NCBI GenBank assembly: GCA_003508835.1
Contig: PUFA01000203.1
Location: 1,146,501-1,210,500, forward strand
Direction of reading: 5' to 3'
Source: Eonycteris spelaea
Taxonomy: Eukaryota; Chordata; Mammalia; Chiroptera; Pteropodidae
Length of the DNA: 64,000 bases
Part shown: in pieces, positions 36,701-49,562 of the stretch
How positions within the stretch are numbered: position 1 is the first letter of the stretch
Layout of the letters: every line of letters begins with the position of its first letter
Notes under the pieces: generated by a model
The model's input: only the letters and a program-made list of their open reading frames with translations
Database searches by the model: none
Told to the model about the DNA's origin: nothing
Position numbers and translations under genes: made by a program

Positions 36701-39700
36701 AGATCAGCCTCCTAAATCGGCCTGAGCCCGAAAGAATCATATTTCAAGTGGCACTGGGCTCTTGGCTTAAAAGCAGCTGTTCGGGAGGTGGTGGGCCCGG
36801 GCATGCTGGCAGGGGACAGTGATCCCTCCGTCCTCCTGTGAGGACTCTTAGGGGAGCCCTGGTGTGTGGGGGTCACCCGCCTAGGGAGCTAAAGCCTGTT
36901 GCCCTGTGCCACTGGCTCACCCAGCTCTGTCCCCCATCCCCAGCCTCTGAGGACGGCTCTGAGTCGGAGGGGAGCGAGTCCAGTGGACGCTCCTGTCCAA
37001 ATGAGCACAGCATCCAGGAGAAGCTGCAGGTCCTGATGGCCGAAGGCCTGCTTCCCGCCGTGAAGGTCTTCCTGGACTGGCTGCGGACCAACCCCGACCT
37101 CATCGTCGTGTGCGCACAGGTGTTGCAGCCCCACTGCCCTTCCTCAGGTCCCGGGGCGTCAGCCGGGCCGGGGCAGAAGTCAGCGCTGCACCCGCTCGCG
37201 GGGCTTCTGGGCTTCCTGCAGGGGAGGGCTGGGCATGACCTCGGTCTTGGGAGCGCCTGTGGCCCAGGCGGCCCACTGCATGGGCAGCGAGTGAGGGGCT
37301 GGGTGTTCTGGGCACAGCCCAGGGCCGGGCGAAGCCTCCACCAGGTGTGGCCATGGTGTGAGCGTGCATCAGCATCTCGGGAAGGGGCCCCGCTGGGTAC
37401 TGACGAAGGAGACGGGGCTTGGGCTGGCGGGGTTTCCAGTCAGGGTGTGAAGGTGCCCGGGGGAGGGGACAGGTTGCGTTGCAGCTTGGTCCTGCAGACT
37501 GAGTGGCAGGTGTCGGGCTGGCTGCTCGGAGGCTGGCTGGAGTGAAGGCGGGCTCCTTCCCCTTGGGCTTGGTTTCCGTCTTGAGCCTGTGGCGCCCTGA
37601 GGGTTCTGTCCCGCATTGTTCCAGATAGCACACCTGGCCTGCAGGGAGGCCCCCTGTCCCTGCAGGTCTCCCTTGTCCCTGCAGGGGCCAGCTCAGCAGT
37701 GCGGCTCAGGGCCGGGCACACCCTCGGCTGTGTGTTTTTTGTCGCGTGACGGCCTAGTCAGTCACAGTTAGTCACCGAGGGAGGTGCAGCCTGGCGGGGG
37801 TGTGGGCACGTCCTTGAGGGTGCCCGACGGGTTTGTGCTGAAGGGGAGGAAGCCTCCCCCAGCCGCCCAGCCCGTCTCTCCGTCTTCTCTGTCCGGGACA
37901 CCTCGAGCTGCTGGCGAAGGGCAGCAGGGCCCGTGGCCACCTTCATCCCTCGCGGGCCAGCTTCTTATTCCTTAGTTCTCCACCAGCCTTTCTGGCCTCC
38001 GGTCGTTTCCCAGCAGACCCTTCCAGGCTGGTGACCACAGTCCCCCTACCACCTTCGCTGAGGCCCCTCTGCCTCTGTCCCCAGAGCTCGCAAAGCCTGT
38101 GGAACCGCCTGTCCGTGCTGCTGAACCTGCTGCAGCTGCTGGTGAGCTCCACGAGTCTGGTGAGCACACCCCGCCCCGCGCCCCACGGAGCCCTTCCCCC
38201 TCCGGCGACCGCGTGCCCTCGCCCTCGGGGTGAAGAGGGTAATGGGAGGCACTGCTGATTCACAGTGGCGGCCGTGGCCACGCTGGTTTCTCACCCCAGC
38301 ACTGCCCCACCGTGGGTAGGTGGCCTGGTCAGTTGGGAACGTGCTCCCTGGGGGAGGCAGCGGAGTGGGCAGGAGCAGAGCCACGGGGTCCTGCAAGCCA
38401 GCCTGTCACTGGTGCCGTCCAGGTGCCTGGGTCCCTGCGAGTCAGCCTTGACTTCTGGAGCCCATCTGTCTGGCTCGTTCCCTCCTGCCACTTCCAGATG
38501 GGTCTCCCCCACCCACCGCCCCATCTTTGCACTGGCCTCACTCAAGGGCTCCTCGTTTTTTCCCTCCTTCTGGGGTCCTCCTCCCAGCCCAAACAGCCGG
38601 CTGCCCTGCACTTGGAGCCTCATGGCCGCAGCTGTCCTGGCCCTGCCCGCGGCCCGCACATGTCCCTTTTTTCCCTCCGTCTCCCCACTGTCCCGGGGGG
38701 ATGTTTCATCGTCAGCAGGGCAGGCGGCCTCATGGGTCCTCTTTCCCCAGGCCTGGCCCTGTGTCCCGAGGTACAGGATCTTCTGGAAGGCTGCGACCTG
38801 CCCGAGGCCCCCTCTAGCCTGCCCCTCCCCGAGGACATGGCCCTGCGGAGCCTGCCCCCGCTGCGGCCCGCCCACCGGCACGTCCACTTTGACGCGGACC
38901 GGCCCCTGCTCAGCCCCATGGAGGAGGTGAGGGCGTCAGGCGCGGTGGCCGAGCAGAGTCTGGGGCAGTGGCTGCCCCGCCAGGCCGGGGCTGTCCCTTG
39001 GGCCTTGCTGAATCCTTCACGGGGCGAGCCACCTGAGTCTTCCCTGCAGGGCAGGGTGTCCTCGCACAGGGCCGCTGTGGTCGGGCAGGCCGCCTCCCCT
39101 GGCCCGCTCTCTGTAGAGAACAGATCACGAGGTCCTTAGGCTTTGGGACCTGCGTCAGCCTTTATTCTGCTGACCCCCACCCCAGCTGACCTTAGTCAGC
39201 GGTAGATCTGGGAGGGAACGTGCTGCCCATCTGGTCCAGTGATTTTCACCTTAGATCTGTCTGTCACCATGTGGGCCATCTGGGGGCAGCAGAGGGAAGC
39301 CAAGCGGACACTCCCCCCCACCACCACCACCTTTGCTCTGTCTCCAGAGCAACAGAGCTTCAGTCTTCGGTGTTTCGGTGGGGAAGAGGGTCCTGTTGAC
39401 CAAAAAAGCGAGTTAGACGCCCTGGCCGATCTCAGCCCCTCGTGTGACACACGGGGCTCGGAGACGCAGATGGCAGTGGAAGTGGGTGTCATCACCCCCA
39501 CTCTGGTGCCCAGGGGTCTGGCCAGGACGGCCCCTCGCCCTGCTGGCAGCTGGGGCTTTGGGCCGCGGTGCTCGCCGCCCCCGACCCCGGCTGCGAGGCA
39601 GCCGAGGGCTGAAGCGCGGGCACCCTGCTCAGCTGGCCACCGCGCATCCCCTTGCAGGCGGTCGTGCGCATCTGTGCATCCGCAGCTTCGGCCACTTCGT

Positions 39701-42700
39701 CGCCCGCCTGCAAGGCAGCGCCCTGCAGTTCAGCCCGGAGGTCGGCATCTTCGTCAGCACCGCCCAGGCGGAGCGGGAGGGCCTGCTGCAGCAGGCCCAG
39801 GCCCAGTTCCGCATGGTGAGTCGGCCGCCCGCCCGGCCCGCTGGGGTGGGAGGTGCGGGCACGCGGGGGCTGGGGCGCGAGGGGCCGAGGGGCGGCCGGG
39901 CATCAGACCCGGCCCCACGCTGACGGAGGGTCCACGCTGCAGAGACGGCGCGTTCTGTAGGCCTTTGCCGTAGCCTGAGGTTCCTGGAGGCCCCTCCTGG
40001 GGCAGGGGCATGCGCCCCTCTCCTGTGGTGCTGGGGCCCGCGGGGCCCACCTCCTGCTCCGCCTTAGTCACAGAGTCCCCCCCGCAGCAGTAGCAGTGCG
40101 GTTATCGTCACGGTGCCCCTCGTCATCCTTCGGGCTGGCTTTGTGCTGAGCTGGGTTTGCATGGGAACGTCTCGTTTGCCCTCACGGCAGCCCTGAAGTG
40201 CGTGTTGACACCTCACGTTTGTAGACGAGGATGCTCAGAGTGACCAGAATGACCCGAGGGGTCAGCGGAGGCTGTCCAGGCTCTTGTCCTTGTCCTGAGC
40301 TGTGCAGGCTCAGCTCTGCAGGCCGGGTGGAGCTGGAGACAAGGCTCCTGCCCTCGGGGCCTCCAGCGTCTGCCTGGCTTCCTGGGGGCGTGTCGCCTGC
40401 CCGAGATGCTGGGCCACCAGAGGCCGGAGCGGACCCCCACTCACCTGCGCTGGGCCTCTGGGGGACTTACCACAGTGCTCCCAGCCTCTCTCTGGAGCAT
40501 GGGGTTTCACAGCTGCAATTTTAGCCCGAAAGTAAGGTTCCTGGGCCCGCCGTGCTCTGCTCCTCAGCGGTCTGCCTGTGAGGAATGGCTTCACCTGGGC
40601 TTTGCCTGTCAGCCTCCCCCGTCACCTCACCGGTGTTTCCTGGAGGGGCCCCCGGCTTTTTGGGCAGGGTCAGTCTTTATGGTGCAGGACTCTGCGGGGA
40701 AGGGGTGGGGGAGGGGTCGGCACAGACTGTTAGCGGCTCCACTCACTCCACGCGTCTCCCACTGAGGTCTCTTCCAGGCCCCACACTGCGTCTGGTTGTC
40801 ACGTCTGCTGGTCGCCCCAGTCCGCGACGGCCCCTCAGTCCTTGGCTTTCCTGGCCTTACGTTCCCAGAGGGTGCCGGTCGGCTACTCCGTGGCGTGTCC
40901 TCGGCTGGGCTCCGTCCGGAGTCCCCGCGTGGCTGCGGTGAGACGGTCCCAGAACTGCGTGTTAAGCACCAGCGCGACAGGGCCACTTCAGCTGTCACGG
41001 AGCCTTCAGTGGCTCCTCGTGTCGTTCAGGGTCGGTCCCACCAGTGACCTCATCCGTTAGACCATATAATTTGCACTTCGTTCAGAAGACAAAGGAAGGT
41101 CGTCAGAGGACTCGTGGTTGGCGCTGTGACAGACGCCAGATGGTTTGGGATGTCTGGTCGTAGGCAGAGTGCCGTCACAGGGTCACGGTGGCCAGGCCTG
41201 TGCAGTAGGGTGCATAGTGTAGAAGGACCGGGTGGTTTAGGGGTGCACCGGCTAGGACCGGGGGGCCGATTCCTGTTGGGGCCCAGAGCGGGATCCGGCC
41301 CTGACGGCTCCCTTCCGAGCAGCAGGTGTGTGGGACAGAAGGCGAGCAGTGTGTGGACGGAGTCCCCTGGGAGGGAGAGCGCGTGTCAAGGGGCAGGACC
41401 CAGGCCCTGGGGTGCAGCAGGGCTGCCCTGTGCCCGCCCCGCCCTGGGCAGGACCCTGGACGGCTGCTGTGAACATGGGTCACCCGCGTCAGAGCCCGGA
41501 CCTCCTCCCCGCCGGGCGCGGGGAGCGCGGCCCAGGCCCCAAGCCCAGCGTGGTTTTCCCACAGGCCCAGGAGGAAGCGCGGCGGAACAGGCTGATGAGG
41601 GACATGGCCCAGCTCCGACTGCAGGTGGGACGTCACGGCCCGGGCACGCCTGAAGCCCCCCAGTCCCCCGCCCTCCCGTGGCCCTCCACGGGCCATCCAA
41701 AGAGCCCTGGAGCCATCTCGGTGCCTTGGCTGTGTCCCCTCTCTCTCCACCTTAATTCTCGTTCTGTCCACTTCCCCAAGGCCACTGGGCGAGGGTCCCA
41801 TCCCTTCGGCAGCGGGAGGAGCCCCGTGAGCAGCACTCACCCCCCACCCTGCCTCTCTCACCAGCTCGAGGTCTCTCAGCTAGAAGGGAGCCTGCAGCAG
41901 CCCAAGGCCCAGTCGGCGATGTCACCCTACCTCGTCCCTGACACCCAAGCCCTCTGCCACCACCTCCCCATCATCCGCCAACTGGCCACCAGTGGTCGCT
42001 TCATCATCATCATCCAAGGACAGGTGAGCAGAATGGGGAGGTGGGGGCAGAGGGAGGCTAAGCAAGACTGTGAGCTTGGTATCGAGATACCCTTTTTCGG
42101 GGCCCAGTTCACACACAGGGGCCTCGGTCAAGTCCTGACACTTCTCTGAACCTGTCACGTCACCTGTGAAATGGGCACAGTGACCCGTTACACCTTGACT
42201 CCCGAGCCGGCTGGGGAAAGTGCTCGGGAAGGGGCCAGGTTCGTGGCTGCCAGAGGTCGCACTCTGCGGGGTCTTTGGGGACCCCGTGGGCCCGGCCCCC
42301 TCCTGCAGTGTGTGCACGGCCCCACAAGACAGCGGGCTGGCTCACCTGTCTGGTCTTTCCCCCACCAGTGATCGATGGCCTGGACCTGCTGAAGAAGGAG
42401 CACCCTGGGGCCCGGGATGGGATCCGGTACTTGGAAGCAGAGTTCAAAAAAGGGAACAGGTGGGTGTGGACCGCGGGGCCTGTGCTGAGCGCGCGCCCGA
42501 CTCTCAGCCGACCGTGGGACAAGTCGGTGGGTGCTGGGGAGCCTCACACACTTACAGCCCCACTCATAGTTTGCCCACTCCCCGGAGAGGCCGGGGACGG
42601 ACGTCCAGGTCTCGGGCCAGAACAAGGTGATAGGAGGAGCAGGGAGCCCTGTGGGAGCACTGACCTGCTGTCCATTAGCCTTGGGGGCCAACGGGAAGCG

Positions 42701-43734
42701 GCGTTAGCCGGGGAGGGGCGCGGACCCCCAGCTCCACGCTGTGGGCCTCTGTGGGAGTTCGTCCTTTGGGGTTGCCAGGGTGGGGGTGCCTTCCTCCAGC
42801 CACGGGGCTCCTGCCTCCAGGGGAGGCACAGTGAGCAGACATGCAGGGGCTCGGCCCCCAGACCCTTCCTCTGGCTTCCCGCTGGCTGACGCCCACACCC
42901 CCTTCTGCCCTCGCCCAGCCAGGGGGCTTACGGAGCCCACGCGCTGGGGCCTCGTCTCCAGAAGCCTGATGCAGAGAGCATCTGCTGCTTCTCCCCTCCC
43001 CTCCTCCCTGGAGGAGGGGGAGCGAGCTGGGTGAGGCAAGGCTCCCCTAGAACTGGCCGTAGGCCACAGCAGCCATAGGCTTTGCACAGCATTGTGTGGC
43101 TTTGTGTGAGGCGCCCTCCCTGCCCTGCCCCACCCCGCTCCTGTCCTTTGCAGGTACATTCGCTGCCAGAAAGAGGTGGGGAGGAGCGTGAGCGTCACAA
43201 GCTGAAGAGGCAGGACACCGATGCCTGGTAAGAGGCAGCGCGGGCCCGAGGGGCTTGGGCTCCGTGTCCTCGGGCCGGTGCCCAGTGCCAGCCTGCCCCT
43301 TCCGCCCTCCCCGTCCCCAGCTGCCCCTGTGCCCTGGAAGTCCTGGTGTCCAGGCCGCGTCCTCTCTCTCACCAGGACCCTCTATAAGATCCTGGACAGC
43401 TGCAAACAGCTGACCCTGGCCCAGGGGGCTGGGGAGGAGGACCCGAGCGGCATGGTGACCATCGTCACGGGCTTCCCACTGGACGAGCCCAGTGCGCTCT
43501 CGGGCCCAATGCAGGTGGGTCTCGGGGGACGGGAGGGACTGGACGGGAGGAGGTGCCGGCACAGACCCCCTTGGACAGCACTGCTTCCCCAGCCCTCGCC
43601 GCCTCGTCCCACGGTCAGCGTCTCTCTCCCTGTGTGGCCCCTTTCTCCAGGCCGCCCTGCAGGCCGCTGCCCACGCCAGCGTGGACGTCCAGAACGTCCT
43701 GGACTTCTACAAGCAGTGGAAGGAGATTGGCTGA
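24337..43734 (+). CDS. SMG5: SMG5 nonsense-mediated mRNA decay factor
   Basis: Binds phosphorylated UPF1 with SMG7 and recruits PP2A and decay enzymes. Exons: 24337-24410, 27695-27793, 28269-28392, 28672-28828, 30061-30150, 31046-31135, 31691-31769, 33575-33700, 33794-33862, 34174-34382, 34985-35119, 35241-35835, 36944-37119, 38085-38159, 38751-38936, 39658-39815, 41565-41624, 41865-42023, 42369-42459, 43154-43227, 43376-43514, 43651-43734. Start MSQGPAVGDSSEPEAK. The 14-3-3-like/TPR half occupies exons 2-11. Exon 12 codes the acidic Ser-rich linker (RLSCLRRRRH, DDSDLSEGFESDSS). Exons 16-22 code the C-terminal PIN-like domain, which lacks nuclease activity in known SMG5, ending FYKQWKEIG. Net one-base frame breaks: exon 12 at 35275-35279, about 35554-35557, 35603-35606 and 35643-35646; exon 14 near 38133; exon 16 near 39672; exon 18 near 42015; exon 20 near 43188. 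Exon 11 has a compensated pair (about 35025 and 35054). Restored length 1018 residues, human 1016. Confidence 0.96.
26725..26935 (+). repeat. MIR SINE
   Basis: Clear MIR order: CTTACTGTGTGCGAGCACTG, GCTAATGTCATCCTCACA, GGACCACTCAGCTGCTAG, GGGATTTGAACCCGTGCAGT. Same strand as SMG5. Confidence 0.8.
27110..27345 (+). repeat. MIR SINE
   Basis: MIR-like text with TTTTATTTGATCGTTGTAGC, CATCTCCGTTTTGATG, GCTGAGAGAGGTTGGCAGG and ACCAGAGCCTGCGC. A second MIR 180 bases after the previous one. Confidence 0.6.
33070..33220 (-). repeat. MIR fragment, reverse orientation
   Basis: Reads as MIR complement: GGCTCGGCTCTGCCACG, TTGGCTTGTGACCTTG, CTCCATTTCCCCATCTGTCC, then GTAGTGGGTGCTCAGTG. In SMG5 intron 7. 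Confidence 0.65.
40085..40260 (+). repeat. MIR-like fragment
   Basis: Weak MIR pattern: GGCTTTGTGCTGAGCTGG, CTCACGGCAGCCCTGAAGT, GTTTGTAGACGAGGATGCTC. In SMG5 intron 16. Confidence 0.45.
42100..42200 (-). repeat. MIR fragment, reverse orientation
   Basis: Reads GGGCCTCGGTCAAGTCCTGA, CTTCTCTGAACCTG, CACCTGTGAAATGGGCACAG, the middle of MIR on the complementary strand. In SMG5 intron 18. Confidence 0.55.
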
Positions 43735-44810
43735 GGCTGCCCCCGGCCCTGCAGTGGGGCTGACTCCAGACCTCTCGTGCCCTCCCTGGCAGCCAGGGCT
43801 GCCGCCTGCCGTCACCCACCTCACGCAGACGCACGCACGCACGCAGGAAGGAGGCCTGGCTGACGCAGGCCGGGGGGTCCCGGAGGGGCTGGGAGGGCTG
43901 GTCCCCTGCTGCCAGACAGTGTGAGGGAAGCGAGGAAAGCGCTTGGGGCAGGGGAGGCCCGTGGGCCCCGGTCAGCCCTGCTGTCCGCAGGGACGCAGCG
44001 TGGGGTCTGCGTTTCCTTGGAGTGGTTCCTGGATCTCCGAGGGGGGGGACAGCGGGGCCCTCCTTCCTCACCCAGCATGCGGAGGTCGGGCCAGGAGGGG
44101 GTGCCCTTCAGCCCTGGGAGAGTGGCGACACCAGGTCTCGGGGGGTTCTTTGCAGACCCTGCTCCTCAAGGCCACTCACCCTCTCACCCGTGGGGCTGGG
44201 CAGCTCTGGAGCCTTGGGGACTCTTTAAAGAAGAGGGCCGGGGGCTGGCCACGCTGATAGCAGCCTGGGCTGGGCTTGCGCTGCGCCCACCCGCCACGGG
44301 GCACACGCCCGCCACCCACCCCTGCTGCTGTTTCCGCCCAGCTCCCAGGGCGCCGCGGGCCGTCTGCACGCCCCGGGGGTTCCCCGGGCCCCCCAGCCCC
44401 GCAGCAGCTGTGCTTGTGTCCCTGGCTGCTGTGCCGGGACAGCGGGGTGCCAGCGAGAGGGGAGGCAGGTGCAGTCCAGGGCCCGCACCCTCCGGTCGGG
44501 GGGAAGGAGAGGCCCCTTGGCGCCGCCTGTTGGGGGCCTGTGTCCCGCTGGGCTTCTGAATTTGGGTGGGGCCGAGCGGGCGGGTGGGCTTCTGGCGTGG
44601 AGGCGGGAGCGTGCGGGAAGTGAGGGCAGCGCCCCGGCTGGGGTGGGGCGGGGTCTCAGCTCCGGGGACCCCACCCCAGCCAGCCTCGCTTCCCAGGCTG
44701 TGCTCAGGAGAGCAGGCTTCCTGCCTCCTCAAGGTAGCACAGCTGGGACACCCCGGGGGTGCCACCCCCACTCCCAGTGCCTGGCAGAGACTGAGACTAA
44801 AGCACCACTT

Positions 44811-44816
44811 AATAAA
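44811..44816 (+). terminator. SMG5: SMG5 poly(A) signal
   Basis: Canonical AATAAA about 1.08 kb after the SMG5 stop, followed by a GT-rich region (TGTCTCCTGGTGCC). This defines a 3' UTR of about 43,735-44,835. Confidence 0.85.
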
Positions 44817-44839
44817 GACTCCCGAAGCCTGCCGTGTCT

Positions 44840-46645
44840 CCTGGTGCCTTTCTGTGGGTCTGGGACGGGGGGCTCCGGAGCAGCGCTCTGCAGAGGTGCG
44901 GGGTGGCCCCATGGCAGCAAGCCGGCAGTTTGGCGACACTGTCCAGTTCACTGGCCCTGAGTGCAGCTGCAGTCTGCATTGTCCTGAGGGTGCAGTGCGG
45001 CCTGGGGCTGCTTTGCAGTCTCCAGCTGGGTCCTCTGAAGCAGGGAGCTTCAAGGGGGAGGTGGGCGTGACCCTTGAGGCCAGCCTGAGTCCTCAGTCCC
45101 TGTCCTCTGCAAGGACTGGCACCTTCAGTACCTGGGGAGTGAGGGACTTGGCAAATCCCTCGTGGCCGGACTAACACGTGCTAAAGACACTGGGCCACAG
45201 CAAAGCACAGTGAGGTGGTCAAGGCCAGGAATTTGCTGCCCAGCCGAAGGGCCCCCTCCCCTGGGAGAACCAGACTGGACCGGTGGTGCAGCCCGGCCTG
45301 GGGGAGCGTGCACCATGCTGGCCGAGTCCTGGCAGGCCCAGCTGTGGCCAGTCTGATGGCCGCGGGCTTGGGTCAGGCTGGGGCTGGCTGCGCGGGAGGC
45401 CAGCAGTGAGCTGCCTGCTGATGGGGCTGGGCCACCCCTTGCCGCTCCCTGGAGGAAGAACAAGGCTGCGATTGTTCCCTTTGTCTCCCACTCCCCGCCC
45501 AGGCCTGGCCCGCCAGCCGCCACCCTGCTCTCCCTTCTGCCGGCCTGGCGGGCAGGGGCACCCGGCCTGCTGACCCACCGGCTTGGGAGCACCAGCCGCG
45601 CTGGGTAAGGAAGCTCCCCTGGGCGCCGCCACCCACCCTGGCGGGCTGGGGGGCGCGGCTCTAGCTGCCTCCCATCCCCAGGGCTCCCGTGCTGGAGGAA
45701 GGGACCCCGAGGGCAGCTAGAGCCCAGCCAGAGTCTGCCCCTGCCCCTCCCCGGGATGCCTCAGACCAGACCCGCCCCGCCCCAGGGCCAGAGGGTACCT
45801 TTCGCGGTTTCACCTAGTTCAAGGCTCAGCCGGTGTAGGGACTAGGGACATGTCTGTCTTGTGCCCAGCTGGGTCCCCAGCACCCAGCTCGGGCAGAGAG
45901 GCCCCCAAAGTGTTGAATGACAGGAGCAGAGGCTGGGGGACTAGCGGGGTGAGAGGCCCAGGGTGGAGCAAGCAGCAGGAACGGGGGCGGGGCCGTCTGT
46001 GAAGTTGGGGGAAAGTTTTGGCCCAGGGAGCTGGGGGGGAGTGCCCTGCTCTCCCTGCTCCAGGGCGTGTGCCGCCGCTGGCCCAGCCCCTCCACTGTGC
46101 CCAGGAATGTGTCCAGAGAGGCTGCCCGAGCAGCGGGCGGGGCAGCGCACAGGTGTGGGCTGAGTGGTGTGGGGCTCAGGAGGGGCAGGCACAGCGTGGT
46201 CCTGGGAGAGCCAGGCAGCCCCGATTCACAGCCGGCCCCACCGCGGGCATCTGGCCTCTGGGGACTCTCCCTCGCCTGCCTTTTCTGTGCTCAGCCCTGC
46301 CCTGGGCCCAAGACTTTCCGTGGCTGGGGGTGAGCTCGAGCCCTTCAGGCTGACGGGGGTGAGCCAGGCTTCTCCCAAGAGAATGGGGGGCAGGGCCTGG
46401 ACCCAGGGCTTGGGGGTCCTGAGGCAGCCTTCCACTGCGGAGGAGGCTGAGTGGGGGGACCGAAAGCATCCAGGCTAGGATGCGGAGGGGTCAGGAAGCT
46501 GGGCCAGCCTTCCCTGGCCTGAGGATGCCGCGTGGTAGCCAGCTACCACCCACACACGTGCGTGCACCCCTCAGGGATGGTGGATGGGAACAGATACCTG
46601 AGCCCTGCCTCTGTCTCTAGGTCAATGTGGAGGTGCCCAGCCACC
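44840..46645. other. SMG5-PAQR6 intergenic and PAQR6 5' region
   Basis: GC-rich, no conserved coding frame recognised. Probably holds the PAQR6 promoter and 5' non-coding exon(s), which I cannot place. A short L2-like stretch lies near 45,840-45,925 (TGTCTGTCTTGTGCCC, TCCCCAGCACCCAGC). Confidence 0.5.
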
Positions 46646-49056
46646 ATGCTCAGTCTCAAGCTGCCCCAGCTGCTTCGAATCCACCAGGTTCCCCGGGTGA
46701 GGGGCTGCACCTGCTGCACCCGCTACCCCCACTCCCCAGGACACTGGCTGGGGCTGTTTTTCCCAGCAACGGGATGTCCCCACTGCTGGCTAAATCTTAC
46801 CCCTCCCGCTCTGGTTCCCCAAGCCCCAGGCTTGTGACCTGCTCCCTAGGCTAAAGTGCTCCCTTCAGAGTCCCCTGCCCAGGGCACCCACGGGTGCCAG
46901 CGCACGCCCCCAACCCTTCTTGGCTTCTACCACTGGCTCTTCCGTTTCTCATTGGACCCGTGCTAAGATGGAGGTCGGGCTGAGTTTGGTCTTGGGGCCA
47001 CTGTGACCTCCAACCCATTCTCTGGCTGAGAGGGGGTCCTGCCCAGCGAGCCCCCTCTCCCCCCCACACCTGTCCCCCACGCAGGTGTTCCGGGAAGATG
47101 GCATCATGTCTGGCTATCGCTGCCCCACCAGCTCGGCCTTGGACTGTGTCCTCAGCTCCTTCCAGATGACCAACGAGACAGTCAACATCTGGACTCACTT
47201 CCTGCCCACCTGGTGAGGGGTCTGTCCCCGCGGCCTTGCGCTCAGGGTACCCAGACGGGCTGCTGCGGGGTCACGCGGCCGCCTAAGCAGGTGCCGCCGC
47301 CGCAGGTACTTCCTGTGGCGGCTGCTGGCGCTGGCCGGGGGCCCGGGGTTCCGGGCGGAGCCCTACCACTGGCCGCTGCTCGTCTTCCTGCTGCCCGCCT
47401 GCCTCTACCCTTTCGCGTCGTGCTGCGCGCACACCTTCAGCTCCATGTCGCCCCGCGCGCGGCACGTCTGCTACTTCCTGGACTACGGCGCACTCAGCCT
47501 CTACAGCCTGGGTGAGCCTGCGGGCGGCGGGGGCGCGGGGCGGCGGGGCCGAGGCTGCGCCGGAGTGCGCCCCAGGGGCCTCAGCTCCCGCCCCGCGTCC
47601 CCCGCTCCCCAGGCTGCGCCTTCCCCTATGCCGCCTACTCCATGCCGGCCTCCTGGCTGCACGGCCGCCTGCATCAGCTCTTTGTGCCCGCCGCCGCGCT
47701 CAATTCCTTCCTGTGCACCGGCCTCTCCTGCTACTCCCGGTGCGTTCTCCGCCAGCGGCGGAGGGGAAGGCGGCGGGGCGGGACCGAGCGCCCGCAAACG
47801 CACGGCCCCCGGGGGCGCCGGGCCGCCTCCGCCTCGCCGCCCTTAACGTTAGGAGCGAGGGGGCGGCTTCCTGGGCGCACCCGACCGGCGCTGTCTCCAT
47901 CCAGTCTCCCGGCCCCCTGCGGGGCAGGTGTCTTCATCCCCTTTCACACGGGTGGCCCTTTACGAAGGGGTCCTGTGCCACTTTAAAGCCACTGAGCTCC
48001 GCTGACACCCGTCCTGGCCCCCTGCCCTCCTCTGACCCCCGCCCCAGCACCGGGAGGTGACCAGCCTCCCCCGCCCCGCTCCGCCTCCAGGTTCCCCGAG
48101 CTGGAGAGCCCTGGGCTGAGCAAGGCCCTCCGCGCCGGCGCCTTCGCCTACCCCTTCCTGTTCGACAACCTGCCGCTCTTCTACCGGGTGAGGCGCCGGC
48201 CCCGCTGCCCCTCCCGCGCAGCACCCTGCCCGCAGCGACCCCATCCTCACCGCGTCCCGGCGCCTCGGGGTCTCCTCCCCAAACCCCGCCCGCTCAGCCG
48301 TGCCTTTCAAACTCCCCCAGCTGGGGCTGTGCTGGGACCCGGGCCACAGCTGTGGGCGGGAGGCGCTGAGCCCCAGCCACGGCTACCACCTGCTGTGCGC
48401 GCTGCTCACTGGCTTCCTCTTCGCCTCCCGCCTGCCCGAGCGCCTGGCCCCTGGACGCTTCGACTTCATCGGTGAGAGCAGGCCCCGCCCTCCTGGGAGA
48501 GGGCGAGGGGAGGCGGCTTTCCCAGCAGTGGGGGTCATGGCCAGGGTCCTCGGGGAACAGGCCCCCCCCCACTTCACAGGGAGCAGCATGGATGCTGGGG
48601 ACCGTGTGTTCTGCACATCAGCGCATTTACCGCTTCCCGTAATTCTAGAGATCAGCCTTTCTTATTCCTGATCTGAGGGCGGACAGGGTAGCAGGCCCAC
48701 GGGATGGGCCACGTGCTGTGGGTCACAGGCATTGCAGCCTGGGAGCGGGGTGTGTGCCTTGACCTGCCCGCCCTCCCCGCAGGTCACAGCCACCAGCTCT
48801 TCCATGTCTGCGCGTGCTGGGCACCCACTTCCAGCTGGAGGCGGTGCTGGCTGACATGGGGTCCCGCCGGGCCTGGCTGGCCACGCGAGAGCCCCCCCTG
48901 GGCCTGGCAGGCACAGTGGCCACGCTGGGCTTGGCGGTGGCCGGGAATCTGGTCATCATCACTGCCTTCACAGCCTCCCTCGGTCGGGCCCCCGGTACGT
49001 GTCCCCAGCTGCAGGGTGGCCCACTGGAGGGGGACACGAAGGCCAAACACCAGTGA
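46646..49056 (+). CDS. PAQR6: Membrane progestin receptor delta (PAQR family member 6)
   Basis: Seven-transmembrane progestin and adipoQ receptor family member at the cell surface that responds to progestins and neurosteroids. Coding exons: 46646-46696, 47085-47212, 47306-47511, 47613-47739, 48091-48187, 48321-48471, 48783-49056. The start MLSLKLPQLLRIHQVPR matches the human start. Family motifs: SSFQMTNETVNIWTHFLP (residues about 41-58, with E48, N51 and H55), CAHTFSSMS after the second helix, and the C-terminal His cluster GHSHQLFHV, where PAQR proteins hold a metal ion. Several hydrophobic helices are visible. Exon lengths sum to 1,034 nt, one short of 344 codons plus stop. The missing base is near 48814 in exon 7, where TGCGCG then TGCTG should read Cys-Ala-Val-Leu. 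As written, the last about 80 residues are out of frame; they resume openly to TGA at 49054-49056. Confidence 0.95.
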
Positions 49057-49556
49057 GCCCACCCCCGAGCCTGCCCTGGGGGAAGACAGAGCCCAGACGG
49101 GAAACAGTGCGGTGGGAGCCGGAGTGACTGAGGGGAGCGCAGAGGGGAGCGGGGAGGAGCCGGCGTGGGGGCCGGTGAGTGGCGGTGCTGCCGACGGGGC
49201 TGAGGAAGTGCTGAGGGTCTGGGGTGTGTGTGTCCACGGGGAGGCGCTGTTGAGGGCCAGGTCTGCTGCTGGCCGCCTCTGCTCAGCCTGTGAAGAACTA
49301 ACCCCGACTAACCCGCTGACCTCGAGTGCCTGTTAACCAGCCCGGGGGCCTCCGCCGCCCCACACCGCTCTGCCGGTGGCGACCAGCCTGTCCTGGTCAC
49401 AGCCACATGCTCGAGGGGCCCGGGCATCTGGGGTTCAGGGCTGAGCGTGTGTCACTGTAGGTGCAGTGGGCTGAGGATGGGGGGCTGCTGGGTTCGATGG
49501 GGCCCCAGTTAGACTTTAGAAAGCCCCTTCCCCTGCTTCTGGACGAGGCAAGCAGA

Positions 49557-49562
49557 AATAAA
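49557..49562 (+). terminator. PAQR6: PAQR6 poly(A) signal
   Basis: AATAAA 500 bases after the PAQR6 stop. It lies only about 120 bases from the BGLAP poly(A) signal on the other strand. Confidence 0.75.
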
